Shown: positions 46,260 through 54,591, numbered from the stretch's first letter. The stretch is DNA of 64,000 bases from DASUPK01 sp963795665 (GCA_963795665.1 CAWCIP010000001.1:152626-216625), one strand, 5' to 3'. Numbers and translations: made by a program. The notes: generated by a model from the sequence alone, not told the origin.

Positions 46260-48093
46260 CGCCGTTGCCGTCGAGGATCTGCACAACGCCGGTGGAGCCG
46301 TCGACCCTCAGCCTCTGGCCGGTCTTGATCCGCGAGGTTGCCGTCCCGGTCCCGACCACGGCGGGGAGCCCATACTCGCGCGAGACGATCGCCGCGTGGG
46401 ACATGATCCCGCCGATGTCGGTCACGGTCCCCTTGATCTTGGAGAAGATCGGCGCCCACGACGGCGAGGTGATCGTGCAGACCAGGATCTCGCCGGCGCG
46501 CACGTCGGAGATGCCCTCCAGGTCCCGGACCACCCGGGCCGGTCCCTCGATCTCGCCCGGGGAGGCCGCGTAGCCGGAGAGCTCGGCGCCGTCGCCGTCC
46601 TGGGCGCGGGCCCATGCCTCGAGCCGCTCCTTGGTGATGCCCCAGAGCATCACGATCATCGGGTCGTTGACGGCCTCGGGCATCGCCCCCAGCGCGGGCG
46701 GCGGCGTCCACTCGCCGAGCTTCTCCAGGAGCTCCTTGCGGCGCTCCGCGATCGGCGGCCAGCGGTGCGGGCCGAGCGGATCCCCGCCCGTCGCCCAGGT
46801 GAGGGCCAGCTCCTCCAGGGCCTCCATCACCTCGTGGCGGGAGAGCTGGAAGATGTCCTCGCCGTCGGCGAGGAAGTCGTGCTCGGCAAGCAGCGCGCCG
46901 AACTCACGGATCTTGTTGAAGAAGCGCGACTGGAACCAGTAGTCGCAGTAGAACTTGTGCTCCTCGACGTAGGGGAAGACCTTGCGCGAGAGGCCGATCA
47001 GCTCATCGAAGGTCGGCTGCGCCTCCTCGTTGATCAGCGCCCTGTACTCGGAGGCGATCCGGTCGCGCTCTCTCACGATCTCCTCCGTCGGCCGGTCGAT
47101 CTCCTCGCCCGCCTGGAGCGCCGCGATGTGCCCGATCAGCGAGGCGTACGGGATGCTCGGGTCGTCGTTCCAGCTGCCGAAGTAGTGGTAGAGCCCGTCG
47201 CCGGTGCCCATGTTGAACCAGGGGTCCTTGACCTCCTCGAGCTCCTCCAGCCACGACTTGCCGGCGTCGCTCTTGCCGAGCTCGGCGTTGATCTCGTCGG
47301 GCGTGCGGCCCTCCTGGAAGGCGCCGGCGACCTCGGTCTCGATCGCCAGCCGCGCCAGCCGCCGCAGCTCCTCGTCGGGCTTGAACAGGTCCACGTCCAC
47401 GCCGGCGACCATCTGGGAGATGTGCTGGTCGGGGATGTCGGGCAGCTGCTCGCGGCAGAACTCGGCGAAGGTCAGGTACGCGCCGTAGCCGAGCAGCAGG
47501 AACTCGAAGTGGTGCTGCCACATCAGCTCGGCGCAGTGGAGCGCGTGGCGGTAGGCGTCCAGCAGCTCGATGTTCGAGAGCTTGCGGTCGGTGTGGAGGA
47601 CCTCCTCGTCCTCGTACTGGTCGAGACTCGGCACCTCGATCGCCTCGACCTCGCGGTTGAGCGCCTCCATCTTCTCGCGCCACTTGACGTAGAGCTCGTC
47701 CCAGTTGGAGAAGTAGTAGCCCGCCCGCTCCTGGAAGATCTCCGCCCGCTTGCCGATCTCCTCCGGATCGGTGACGGGATTGGGAGAGATGTAGACGTAG
47801 CCGTTGACGATCCGGTAGTCGACGCCCATCACCGGCGGGACGGCGAAGGCGCGGTTCTGCCAGCCCGCGAACGCCGCATACGGGTGATCGGTCTCGACGA
47901 TGTCGAAGGCCGGCATCGGCAGGGGGAAGTGCATCGAGTTCCAGAACCAGAGGCGATTCTCGTCCGCCTCCTTGCGGTGCTCGTCGAACAGCGACCAGTA
48001 CGGGTACATCTCCTCCCAGCCCTCGCATCCCTGCGGGGTCTCGATCGAGAACGGGCTCGGGAACGCGCCTACCTCGGACGTTGCGGTTGCCAT
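46249..48093 (-). CDS. HpeH-like PEP-synthase-type phosphotransferase subunit, copy 1
   Basis: A 614-residue protein. Residues 1 to about 510 form the substrate-side domain (CEGWEEMYPYWSLFDEHRK, SPNPVTDPEEIGKRAE, AGYYFSNWDELYVKW, HFEFLLLGYGAYL). The last 100 residues are the swivel domain, with the phosphorylated His in DIGGIMSHAAIVSREYG. It is colinear with the 611-residue copy at 35013 and very similar in the swivel domain. It is the first gene after vanB-like (gap 44) and is coupled to the ATP-grasp gene. Proposed job: accept phosphate from the partner and pass it to a phenolic hydroxyl. ATG 48093 follows GGAGGAGAG. Confidence 0.8.
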   Translation of the reverse strand: MATATSEVGAFPSPFSIETPQGCEGWEEMYPYWSLFDEHRKEADENRLWFWNSMHFPLPMPAFDIVETDHPYAAFAGWQNRAFAVPPVMGVDYRIVNGYVYISPNPVTDPEEIGKRAEIFQERAGYYFSNWDELYVKWREKMEALNREVEAIEVPSLDQYEDEEVLHTDRKLSNIELLDAYRHALHCAELMWQHHFEFLLLGYGAYLTFAEFCREQLPDIPDQHISQMVAGVDVDLFKPDEELRRLARLAIETEVAGAFQEGRTPDEINAELGKSDAGKSWLEELEEVKDPWFNMGTGDGLYHYFGSWNDDPSIPYASLIGHIAALQAGEEIDRPTEEIVRERDRIASEYRALINEEAQPTFDELIGLSRKVFPYVEEHKFYCDYWFQSRFFNKIREFGALLAEHDFLADGEDIFQLSRHEVMEALEELALTWATGGDPLGPHRWPPIAERRKELLEKLGEWTPPPALGAMPEAVNDPMIVMLWGITKERLEAWARAQDGDGAELSGYAASPGEIEGPARVVRDLEGISDVRAGEILVCTITSPSWAPIFSKIKGTVTDIGGIMSHAAIVSREYGLPAVVGTGTATSRIKTGQRLRVDGSTGVVQILDGNGDGG

Positions 48094-48137
48094 CTGTCTC
48101 TCCTCCTCCATCGCCTCGTGCGAGGGAAAAGTCAAGT

Positions 48138-49160
48138 CTATTGGTTTGTTTCCGGGTCCGGCCGGAAGCCGGTGTCGATCGTGATCGCGCCGCCCACCGC
48201 CCGCGAGACGCAGGTGATGATCGCCCCGCCCCCCTCCTTCTCCTCGTCGCTGAGGAAGACGTCGCGATGGTCCAGCTCTCCCTCGGCCTCGATGACGGTC
48301 GCGGCGCAGAGCCCGCACTCCCCCCGCAGGCAGTCCCACATCATGTCCACGCCCTCGTCCCGCAGCGCGTCGAGCAGCGTGCGGTTGGGGCGCACCGTGA
48401 GATCGCAGCCGGCGTCGCGCACGTGGACCGGGAACTCCTCGGGCGCGAAGGCGCCGCCCGAGGCGAAGGTCTCGAACTGCAGTCGGTCAGGCCTTCGCTC
48501 CCGCTCGGTCCACTCGTGCCGAGCGGCGTCGCGCAGCCGCAGCGGCCCGCAGAGATAGAGCTCACCATCGGCATCGAGGCGCTCGATCTCGCCGCCGATG
48601 TCGAGGCGATTGCCCTCCGCCGAGACGAACAGCTCGAGGCGATCTCCCAGCAGGCCGGAGAGCTCATCCACGAAGGGCATCTGCTCGCGCGTGTGCGCCG
48701 CGTAGAGCAGGCGGAACGGCCGGCCGTGGCGCTCGAGCGCATGGGCCATGCCGAGGATCGGCGTGATCCCGATGCCCCCCGCCACCAGCAGATACTCGGA
48801 GCGGCCGTACTGCAGCTCGAAGTGGCTCTGCGGCTCCGAGACCGCGATGGTCGTGCCGGGCTCCAGCGCGCGCATCCAGACCGAGCCGCCGCGGCTGTCG
48901 TGGATCTCCTTGACGGCGATTCGATAGGCGCCGTCGACGGGGCCTCGGCCGACCAGCGAGTAGGAGCGCACGTCCGGCAGGCCGTCGATGTCGACGGCGA
49001 AGTCCAGGTGGCTGCCGGTCGCATACGGCCGCGCCCCGGCCGACGGCTCGATCTCGATCATCCGGACGTCGCTGGCGACGTCCCTGACCGCGCGGATCCG
49101 CGCCTCGGCGAAATGCCTGCCGGGGGCCGTGACGACCTCGCGTCTCGCGACTGTGGCCAC
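48138..49160 (-). CDS. vanB: Vanillate O-demethylase reductase-type protein (FAD/FMN and 2Fe-2S)
   Basis: A 340-residue class IA-type oxygenase reductase. The flavin-binding segment is DVRSYSLVG near residue 62, the nucleotide-binding segment LLVAGGIGITPILGMAHAL, and the C-terminal plant-type ferredoxin holds CLRGECGLCAATV plus a fourth Cys in IITCVS. It passes electrons from NAD(P)H to the Rieske oxygenase encoded 15 bases upstream. VanB-type reductases have this domain order. Its exact partner and substrate follow from context. Confidence 0.85.
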   Translation of the reverse strand: MATVARREVVTAPGRHFAEARIRAVRDVASDVRMIEIEPSAGARPYATGSHLDFAVDIDGLPDVRSYSLVGRGPVDGAYRIAVKEIHDSRGGSVWMRALEPGTTIAVSEPQSHFELQYGRSEYLLVAGGIGITPILGMAHALERHGRPFRLLYAAHTREQMPFVDELSGLLGDRLELFVSAEGNRLDIGGEIERLDADGELYLCGPLRLRDAARHEWTERERRPDRLQFETFASGGAFAPEEFPVHVRDAGCDLTVRPNRTLLDALRDEGVDMMWDCLRGECGLCAATVIEAEGELDHRDVFLSDEEKEGGGAIITCVSRAVGGAITIDTGFRPDPETNQ

Positions 49161-49175
49161 CCGACGCTCCGGCGC

Positions 49176-50384
49176 TCAGTTCACCCCGAGCCGCTCGGCG
49201 TCGGCCTCGGTCGCCTCCACCCGCGTGGAGGTTCCCTCCTGCCGCTCGGCCTCGCCGGCGGATGCCCGGTATCGGGGATCGTCGGTCTCCTCCGCGATCA
49301 TCTTGTCGATCAGGCGGCGCGCCCACATCGCCCCGCCGTCGATGTTGAGGTTGTAGAACTGCTTGTCGGGGTGGTCGTCGACGCCGCGCTGTTGCGCCGC
49401 CAGCACCACCTCGTCCTCGCCGAAGACGCCGGTCACACCCTCTCGGATGATCGTGGTGTAGCGCTGGTTGTCGAGCTTGTAGTTCCGCACGAAGGCCCAG
49501 AAGTAATGGCAGGTCTTCTCGGTCTCCGGGGTCATCGTGTTCAGCACGTAGCCGTTCACTCCCTGCGACCGGTCGCCCTCGGGGGCACCGGTGCCGTGGG
49601 GCGCCACGCCGACGTCGATGGCGATGGTGCTCGGCGCCTCGAAGTGGATGATCTGCCAGCGGTCGACCCTCGGCACCTCGGCGGGCGCCTTCTCGAGCTT
49701 CCAGCCAAGCTGCATCCGCCAGAACGGCGGCGGTTCCACGTCGAGCATCCACCGCGTCACGGTCGCCGAGTTCGGGCCGTGCGTGACCTCGAAGGGGACC
49801 TCCGCGATCGAGCGCTGGCCGATGCTCGCGCCGTGAACGAACGTCTCATGGGTGAGGTCCATGAGGTTGTCGACGATCAGCTTGTAGCCGCACTCGAGGT
49901 GGATCAGCTTGCCGTCGCCGGCCCACTCCGGATCGTCGTTCCAGTGCATGTCGGGAATCAGATCCGGGTCGGCGAGGGCCGGATCGCCGGTCCACACCCA
50001 GATGAAGCGATGCCTCTCGGCCACCGGATAGGAGCGCACCCGCGCGGCCGGGTTGATCGTCTTCTGGGAGGGCATGAAGACGCAGCGCCCCTCCGGGTTG
50101 TAGACGAGCCCGTGGTAGCCGCAGGCGACGTTGTCGCCCTCGATCTTGCCCTCGGACAGGGGCATCAGACGGTGCCAGCAGGCGTTCTCGAGCGCCACGG
50201 CCTGGCCGTCCTCCCGCCGGTACATGACGAGGCTGTGGCCGCCGATCCGGCGCCCCAGGAGCTCGCGCTTCAGCTCGACGTCGTAGGCGGCCGCGTACCA
50301 GCAGTTGCGCGGCCAGTCCGAGAGCTTGAAGGTCTCGGGAACCTCACGGATGTCGCCATTGGGGCTGCCGTTGGTGCTGCTCAT
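49176..50384 (-). CDS. vanA: Rieske [2Fe-2S] aromatic O-demethylase/oxygenase alpha subunit (VanA-like)
   Basis: A 402-residue Rieske non-heme iron oxygenase. The Rieske site is CWHRLMPLSEG to ACGYHGLVYN (C-x-H ... C-x2-H) near residues 65-85. The mononuclear iron site is in DNLMDLTHETFVHG (two His) with a later Asp. The length is somewhat greater than classical VanA (about 355), so the substrate may be another methoxylated or hydroxylated aromatic. AAGGAGG precedes ATG 50384. With its reductase and PurU nearby, O-demethylation giving a one-carbon product is the best guess. Confidence 0.85.
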   Translation of the reverse strand: MSSTNGSPNGDIREVPETFKLSDWPRNCWYAAAYDVELKRELLGRRIGGHSLVMYRREDGQAVALENACWHRLMPLSEGKIEGDNVACGYHGLVYNPEGRCVFMPSQKTINPAARVRSYPVAERHRFIWVWTGDPALADPDLIPDMHWNDDPEWAGDGKLIHLECGYKLIVDNLMDLTHETFVHGASIGQRSIAEVPFEVTHGPNSATVTRWMLDVEPPPFWRMQLGWKLEKAPAEVPRVDRWQIIHFEAPSTIAIDVGVAPHGTGAPEGDRSQGVNGYVLNTMTPETEKTCHYFWAFVRNYKLDNQRYTTIIREGVTGVFGEDEVVLAAQQRGVDDHPDKQFYNLNIDGGAMWARRLIDKMIAEETDDPRYRASAGEAERQEGTSTRVEATEADAERLGVN

Positions 50385-50405
50385 CCTCTTCCTCCTTGAT
50401 CACGC

Positions 50406-50886
50406 TCATCCGGGGGCGGCCGCGCCCAGCTCTGCGAGCGCCCCCAGCACCAGCTCGTCGTGTTCGTTCGGCTTGACGTCCGGGAAGACCGTCGCGATCT
50501 CGCCCTCGGGGTCGATCAGCGCCGTCGAGCGCCGGTTGCCCCAGACCTTGCAGGTCGCCGAACTGCAGCTCGTCCCAGACGCCATAGGCGTCGGCCACGC
50601 TGTGTCCCTCGTCCGAAAGCAGGGTGAACGCGAGGCCGTACTTGTCCGCGAATGCCCTCAGCTCGTCGACCGGATCGGGCGAGATGCCGAGGACCACCGC
50701 GTTCGCCGCCTCGTAGTCGGCGGCGTGGTCGCGCACGCCGCAGGCCTGCGTGGTGCAGCCGGGCGTGTCCGCCTTCGGGTAGAAGTAGAGGGCCACCCAG
50801 CGCCCGCGCAGCGAGGAGAGGCTGACCGGCTCGCCGTCCTGATCGGGGAGCGTGAAATCCGGGGCGGGGCCACCGGGGTCGATCAT
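50406..50886 (-). CDS. bcp: Peroxiredoxin, BCP/thiol peroxidase type, frameshifted
   Basis: About 159 residues after correcting one extra base near 50549-50552. The 5' frame has the opening APDFTLPDQDGEPVSLSSLRG, the peroxidatic Cys in KADTPGCTTQACGVRD and SPDPVDELRAFADKYGL. After GDL the frame shifts and the standard ending follows (VWGNRRSTALIDPEGEIATV). ATG 50886 has GAGGAGGAAGAG upstream. It is the promoter-proximal gene of the large minus-strand operon, 21 bases before the Rieske gene, and could protect the oxygenase system from peroxide. Confidence 0.83.
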
Positions 50887-50932
50887 CTCTTCCTCCTCAT
50901 CCGCTTGCGCCGCAGCGCGGCCAGGCACAAAC

Positions 50933-51015
50933 TGTATACAACTCGTCACCGTAGATGACTACCCCAGGCGACAATTCGCAATCAGATGCCCCGCCGGAAG
51001 GGCATTCTGTATACA
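50933..51015. promoter_or_regulatory. Paired TGTATACA operators at the peroxiredoxin/purU divergent promoter
   Basis: TGTATACA at 50933-50940 lies in the 68-base divergent region. A second copy at 51008-51015, inside a larger dyad CATTC-TGTATACA-G-GAATG, falls within the first codons of purU. The centres are exactly 75 bp apart, as in the pair at 6109-6191, which suggests control by the same FCD-GntR protein. A pair this spaced could support looping or two dimers about seven helical turns apart. That is inference. Confidence 0.6.
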
Positions 51016-51863
51016 GGAATGCCCGGCTGCTGATCTCGTGCCCGGACCGGCCCGGGATCGTGGCCGCCGTCTCGAGCTTCCTCTTCGAGCACGGCGCCAA
51101 CATCGTCTCGTCCGACCAGCACTCGACCGACCCCGAGGGCGGCCGGTTCTTCATGCGCATGGAGTTCTCGACGGCGGAGATGGACCTCGACCGCGATCGG
51201 CTCGAGGCCGTCTTCGAGCAGGAGGTTGCGGACCGCTTCGAGATGCGCTGGCGCATGTCCCATCCCGGCGATCGCAAGCGGATGGCGATCCTCGTCTCCC
51301 GCTACGAGCACTGCGTCCTCGATCTGCTCTGGCGCTGGCGGCGCGGATCGCTCGACGCCGACGTCGTGCTGGTGGCCTCGAATCATCCGGACCTCGAGGA
51401 CGACGTGCGCGCCTTCGGGGTCCCCTACCACCACGTGCCGGTGCCGCCGGGTGGCAAGGCCGAGTCCGAGGAGCGTCTATTGGAGCTGCTGAAGGGTCAG
51501 GTCGATGTCGTGGTGCTCGCCCGCTATATGCAGATCCTCTCGGGCGACTTCATCGACGGGATCGGCGTGCCGCTGATCAACATCCACCACTCCTTCCTGC
51601 CGGCCTTCGCCGGGCCGGACCCGCACCAGGAGGCCTATGAGAAGGGCGTCAAGATCATCGGCGCCACGGCCCATTACGTGGTCGAGGAGCTCGACGCGGG
51701 GCCGATCATCGAGCAGGACGTCGCCCGCGTCTCACACCGCGAGTCGGTCGCCGACCTGACCCGCCTGGGCGAGGACATCGAGCGCGCCGTTCTGGCCCGC
51801 GCGGTTGCGATGCACCTCGAGGACCGCACGCTCGTCCACGAGAACAAGACCATCGTCTTCTAG
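50955..51863 (+). CDS. purU: Formyltetrahydrofolate deformylase
   Basis: 302 residues. An N-terminal ACT domain (LLISCPDRPGIVAAVSSFLF, residues 25-95) precedes a formyl-hydrolase domain with MAILVSRYEHCVLDLLWRW, VVLARYMQILSGDFI, the catalytic INIHHSFLPAFAG and a conserved Asp in EELDAGPIIEQD. It hydrolyses 10-formyl-THF to formate and THF. ATG 50955 is the only usable start, leaving a 23-residue N-terminal extension that contains an operator. It is divergent from the demethylase operon, suggesting it empties the folate one-carbon pool when methoxyl groups are being released. Confidence 0.92.
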   Translation: MTTPGDNSQSDAPPEGHSVYRNARLLISCPDRPGIVAAVSSFLFEHGANIVSSDQHSTDPEGGRFFMRMEFSTAEMDLDRDRLEAVFEQEVADRFEMRWRMSHPGDRKRMAILVSRYEHCVLDLLWRWRRGSLDADVVLVASNHPDLEDDVRAFGVPYHHVPVPPGGKAESEERLLELLKGQVDVVVLARYMQILSGDFIDGIGVPLINIHHSFLPAFAGPDPHQEAYEKGVKIIGATAHYVVEELDAGPIIEQDVARVSHRESVADLTRLGEDIERAVLARAVAMHLEDRTLVHENKTIVF

Positions 51864-51877
51864 GGCGAAGGCTCCGG

Positions 51878-52939
51878 CTAACTGACGGGGACCCGGTTGT
51901 CCGCGTTGCGCTCGCGCGTCCGCGGGCGCTCGGAGAGGCGGACGGGGGCCGCAGCCATGGCGCGCACCCTCATGTCCGACCAGCTGACGCCCTCGCGGAC
52001 GAGCGCCGGGACGCCGAGCGTGACGGCGGTCGCGATCTCGACGGCCTGCAGGATCACGCCGTAGGCGAGCGCGTCCGCGGCTGGTATCCCGAAGCCCTTG
52101 TTGAGCACGCTGATGATCGCCAGCTGGAAGATCCCGATGTTGGATGGCGTCGCCGGGACCACTGCCGTCACGTTGACGGCGAAGAGACAGGCCGCGGCCG
52201 CGCCGATCGCGACCTGGTGGTCGAGTCCCAGCGCGGCGAACAGCGCCCAGCAGGAAAGGAGCTGCAGGAACCAGGCGAAGAGCTGTGCGCCCGTAGCGAA
52301 GGAGCCCTTGCGCGGGTCCCGGAAGACGGTCAGGCCGCGGCGCGCCTGCTGTATCGCGCCGCGGACGGCCTTGATGCCGCGGGCGATCCGGCCCTGTCCG
52401 TTCACCTTGACCAGCGATGGCGCCATCAGCACGGCAAGCAGGACCAGCAGCGGAGCGGTCGAGACCAGGAAGAGCTTCTGAGTGCTGGTCTGGAACAGGT
52501 CGGTCGTCGAGACGATGATCCCGCCCAGGAGGACCAGAGCGAAGATGTTGATCGCCGTCTGCGAGACCAGCGTGCCGATCAGGACCGGGAAGGTCTGGCG
52601 CATCCGGCCGACGTGGCGGGAGAGGACCATCGCCCTGGCGGGCTCGCCGAGGCGCGCCGGCAACGTCGCGGACATCAGGACGCCGATCATCGTCGCCGAG
52701 GTGACGTCGCGGCGGCGGACGTGGCTGGTCGGGAGCGCCGCACGGACGATCGCCACCCACGAGGCGGCGCGGGCGAACATCGCGGCGACCATCAGCGCGC
52801 AGGCGATCAGGACCCACTTGAGGTCGGAGTCGATGATGCTGGAGGCGACCTGGTCGACGCCGATGGAGCGCGCGGCCAGCGCCGTGAGCAGCAGCCCGAG
52901 TGCGCCGGCGTCCGCGACGCCGGCCTTCCGGGCGGCCCT
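51878..52939 (-). CDS. Lysylphosphatidylglycerol synthase-like/YbhN (UPF0104) membrane protein, 5' end unresolved
   Basis: At least 353 residues with about eight hydrophobic helices (GALGLLLTALAARS, WVLIACALMVAAMFARA, IGTLVSQTAINIFALVLLGG, SLVKVNG). The family pattern SATLPARLGEPARAMVLSRH and VTAVVPATPSNIGIFQLA is clear. These are flippase-like lipid or glycan membrane proteins often found beside glycosyltransferases, as here. No good start codon is visible upstream of about 52939 in this frame; indels seen in the next 300 bases probably hide it. The open frame running on to 53449 crosses the junction and is not the real N-terminus. Confidence 0.78.
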   Translation of the reverse strand, partial: RAARKAGVADAGALGLLLTALAARSIGVDQVASSIIDSDLKWVLIACALMVAAMFARAASWVAIVRAALPTSHVRRRDVTSATMIGVLMSATLPARLGEPARAMVLSRHVGRMRQTFPVLIGTLVSQTAINIFALVLLGGIIVSTTDLFQTSTQKLFLVSTAPLLVLLAVLMAPSLVKVNGQGRIARGIKAVRGAIQQARRGLTVFRDPRKGSFATGAQLFAWFLQLLSCWALFAALGLDHQVAIGAAAACLFAVNVTAVVPATPSNIGIFQLAIISVLNKGFGIPAADALAYGVILQAVEIATAVTLGVPALVREGVSWSDMRVRAMAAAPVRLSERPRTRERNADNRVPVS

Positions 52940-53094
52940 CCGGCCGCGGCTGCGGCCGTCGGCCGGACTCGGCTCGAGAGAACGGCCGGCGCTTGGCGGG
53001 CCGCTCGGCCCGCCGTCGATGCGGACAGATCCGCTGCGGCGGGCGGCTCCTCCGGCGGCCAGATCGGTGCCGGGGCGGGGTCGAAGCCTCCTGG

Positions 53095-53286
53095 TCGACC
53101 TGGGTGGCCTCCTCGGCGATGTCCGGCCGGCATAGCGCTGGGCATCTGACGGCCCGCCTCGCGCCTGGCCCTGATCCGCTCCGGCTGGTGCGCGAGCCAC
53201 TGCAGCTCTTCGGCGAGCGCCTGCGGTCGGCGGGTGGGACCAGGATGCCGTCGACGCCATTGGTGACGTCATCGCTGTAGCCCGCG
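53095..53286 (-). pseudogene. C-terminal fragment of a GT4-type glycosyltransferase, cut by the junction
   Basis: On the minus strand, GYSDDVTNGVDGILVPPAD, then ALAEELQWLAHQPERIRARR and DIAEEATQV can be read, but in three different frames, so at least two one-base deletions are needed to join them. This is the usual C-terminal end of a GT4 glycosyltransferase. The rest of the gene would lie at higher coordinates, where unrelated sequence begins at about 53290. The fragment sits just upstream of the flippase-like gene, a common pairing. Confidence 0.55.
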
Positions 53287-53291
53287 GGATA
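53286..53291. other. Junction between actinobacterial and planctomycete sequence
   Basis: Left of this point the sequence still reads as the glycosyltransferase of a GC-rich actinobacterium. Right of it comes a terminator whose twin ends a planctomycete PEP-CTERM gene at 54592. Base composition, gene families and indel density all change here. A short palindrome CCCGCGGG at 53281-53288 sits on the junction. No insertion sequence, integrase or direct repeat is seen. Confidence 0.75.
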
Positions 53292-53296
53292 TTCAA

Positions 53297-53330
53297 CCGC
53301 ACGTAGAGTCTTCTACGTGCGGTTTTTCTT
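53297..53330 (+). terminator. Rho-independent terminator, upstream gene missing
   Basis: Stem CCGCACGTAGA (53297-53307), loop GTCT, stem TCTACGTGCGG (53312-53322), then TTTTTCTT. It is nearly the same as the terminator after the PEP-CTERM gene. Its own gene should lie to the left but is absent, which supports a join at this point. Confidence 0.85.
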
Positions 53331-53971
53331 TGCGCACTTGAATGGCTCAGTGAATCGGTGTGCGGTTTTCGCACGAACCCGCCAATCGAGAGTCTCTTCC
53401 CGATCAGCAGCATGGTCTCTGCACGCTCAAGCCATCGATTGGCCGGCACTTACGGAATTTCCGGAGAAAATTACCCCAAATGTTTGACATATTTGGTCCC
53501 CCTTTGCTACAGTAACACCACGGTCGAAGAAACTCCGAAAAACCCGGGGGTTCGCACGCCCTCGGAGTCGGCTTGGCTAATGATTCTATCTTGAGAGCCT
53601 TCTAACGCGGCCTTGCCGCACCGTGCTTCGGCACGATCTCTTCGGCTCTCGTCTCCAATCTTCGGTACTTGCTGCGGTTCAGTGCCGCGCGCGTTTCGCC
53701 CGTCTAACGAATTCCGCACCTGGCCGATGTCACAACGACGATCGCTCCGTCGGCCATAATCGTCGACGGTGGAGTTACGCCTTAGCTCTATCCGGGAACG
53801 AGCATTAGGGTCAGCGGAGCTTGAGAATTAGGGGGAACAAACCCTGGGGGTGGCAGCGGGCAGGGATATCCGGTGATAAGTCGCGTCAGGGGAATGCGGG
53901 AGATCGAACGTTCGGTCCTACTGTGGCACCACAACGAAGAAATCAAACGAGACTTGGCAAAGGTGACCAGC
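53331..53971 (+). other. Non-coding 641-base region before the PEP-CTERM gene
   Basis: No convincing gene. It holds the promoter at 53484-53513 and, downstream of it, a UUCG-type hairpin CGTGC-TTCG-GCACG at 53622-53635. Short open frames are present on both strands but lack ribosome sites and protein-like composition. The base composition is distinctly less GC-rich than the first 53 kb. Confidence 0.5.
53484..53513 (+). promoter_or_regulatory. Sigma-70-type promoter
   Basis: TTGACA at 53484-53489 is a perfect -35 hexamer, followed by an 18-base spacer and TACAGT at 53508-53513 as -10. The nearest downstream gene is PEP-CTERM at 53972, which would give a leader of about 450 bases, so the promoter may also serve a small RNA. 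Confidence 0.55.
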
Positions 53972-54564
53972 ATGCAACGAAGAGTTCTGCTTCTAGTTGG
54001 GCTACTACTACTTGCGCCCTCGATCGCGATGGCCGTACCGACCGTGACTATCGCGGGCGGCGATGCGGGCGGAACGCACATCAACATTCAGCCGTTGGCT
54101 GGTCAGGTCGTCACGCTGACCGTGACCGGTGGCGACGAGATCGGCGGTTTCGACATTTACACCTTATCGGTGATGGCGCGACCACCGGACCCGTCATCAC
54201 GGATCTCGACCTGACTGGAACCATTCTTGCAGGCTGGACGAACGGTCTGCAGCCGGCGACCGATGACCTTGGCACTCGTCGGGCATCGTCGTTGACGTTC
54301 GGCGTGGCTGTCGCGGCCACCGGCGACGTCGTTAATTTGACGTTTGACGGCACCACCGCTCCCGCAGGTACCTACACCTTTAGCATGACCGCCAATCCGT
54401 CATCCACGTCGTCTTTCTACGACGGTGTGGGTCAAAACTTCGGCGGGAACTTTCCGGAACTGTCGATCACGATCGTGCCGGAACCGGCTTCGTTCGTGTT
54501 CGCCGCCTTCGCCGCGGCTGGCCTTGGCGCCGTGGTGGTTCGCCGCCGCATGCGGAAGGCCTAG
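53972..54564 (+). CDS. PEP-CTERM sorting domain protein, frameshifted
   Basis: About 197 residues after restoring one missing base near 54165. ATG 53972 follows AAAGGTG. The N-terminus is a signal peptide (MQRRVLLLVGLLLLAPSIAMA). The mature part is a short beta-rich exported domain (VTIAGGDAGGTHINIQPLAG, then DLDLTGTILAGWTNGL). The C-terminus has the full sorting signal: VPEPASF, a hydrophobic helix and the basic end RRRMRKA. The protein would be exported and handled by an exosortase. The break is at TTATCGG, where TTAATCGG would keep the frame. Confidence 0.82.
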
Positions 54565-54591
54565 TTCAACCTGCACAGCGCAATAATTCAA

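Noticed and set aside
48081..50399. Very long open frames antisense to the Rieske, reductase and kinase genes (also 46396-48558 and 4198-6165)
   Set aside because: They mirror well-recognised genes on the other strand, have low-complexity Arg/Ala/Leu/Val composition and no family motifs. They are a by-product of high GC.
52940..53449. N-terminal extension of the YbhN-like protein up to 53449
   Set aside because: The frame crosses the chimeric junction and the terminator. The residues read from there are Arg/Ser-rich and unlike the family.
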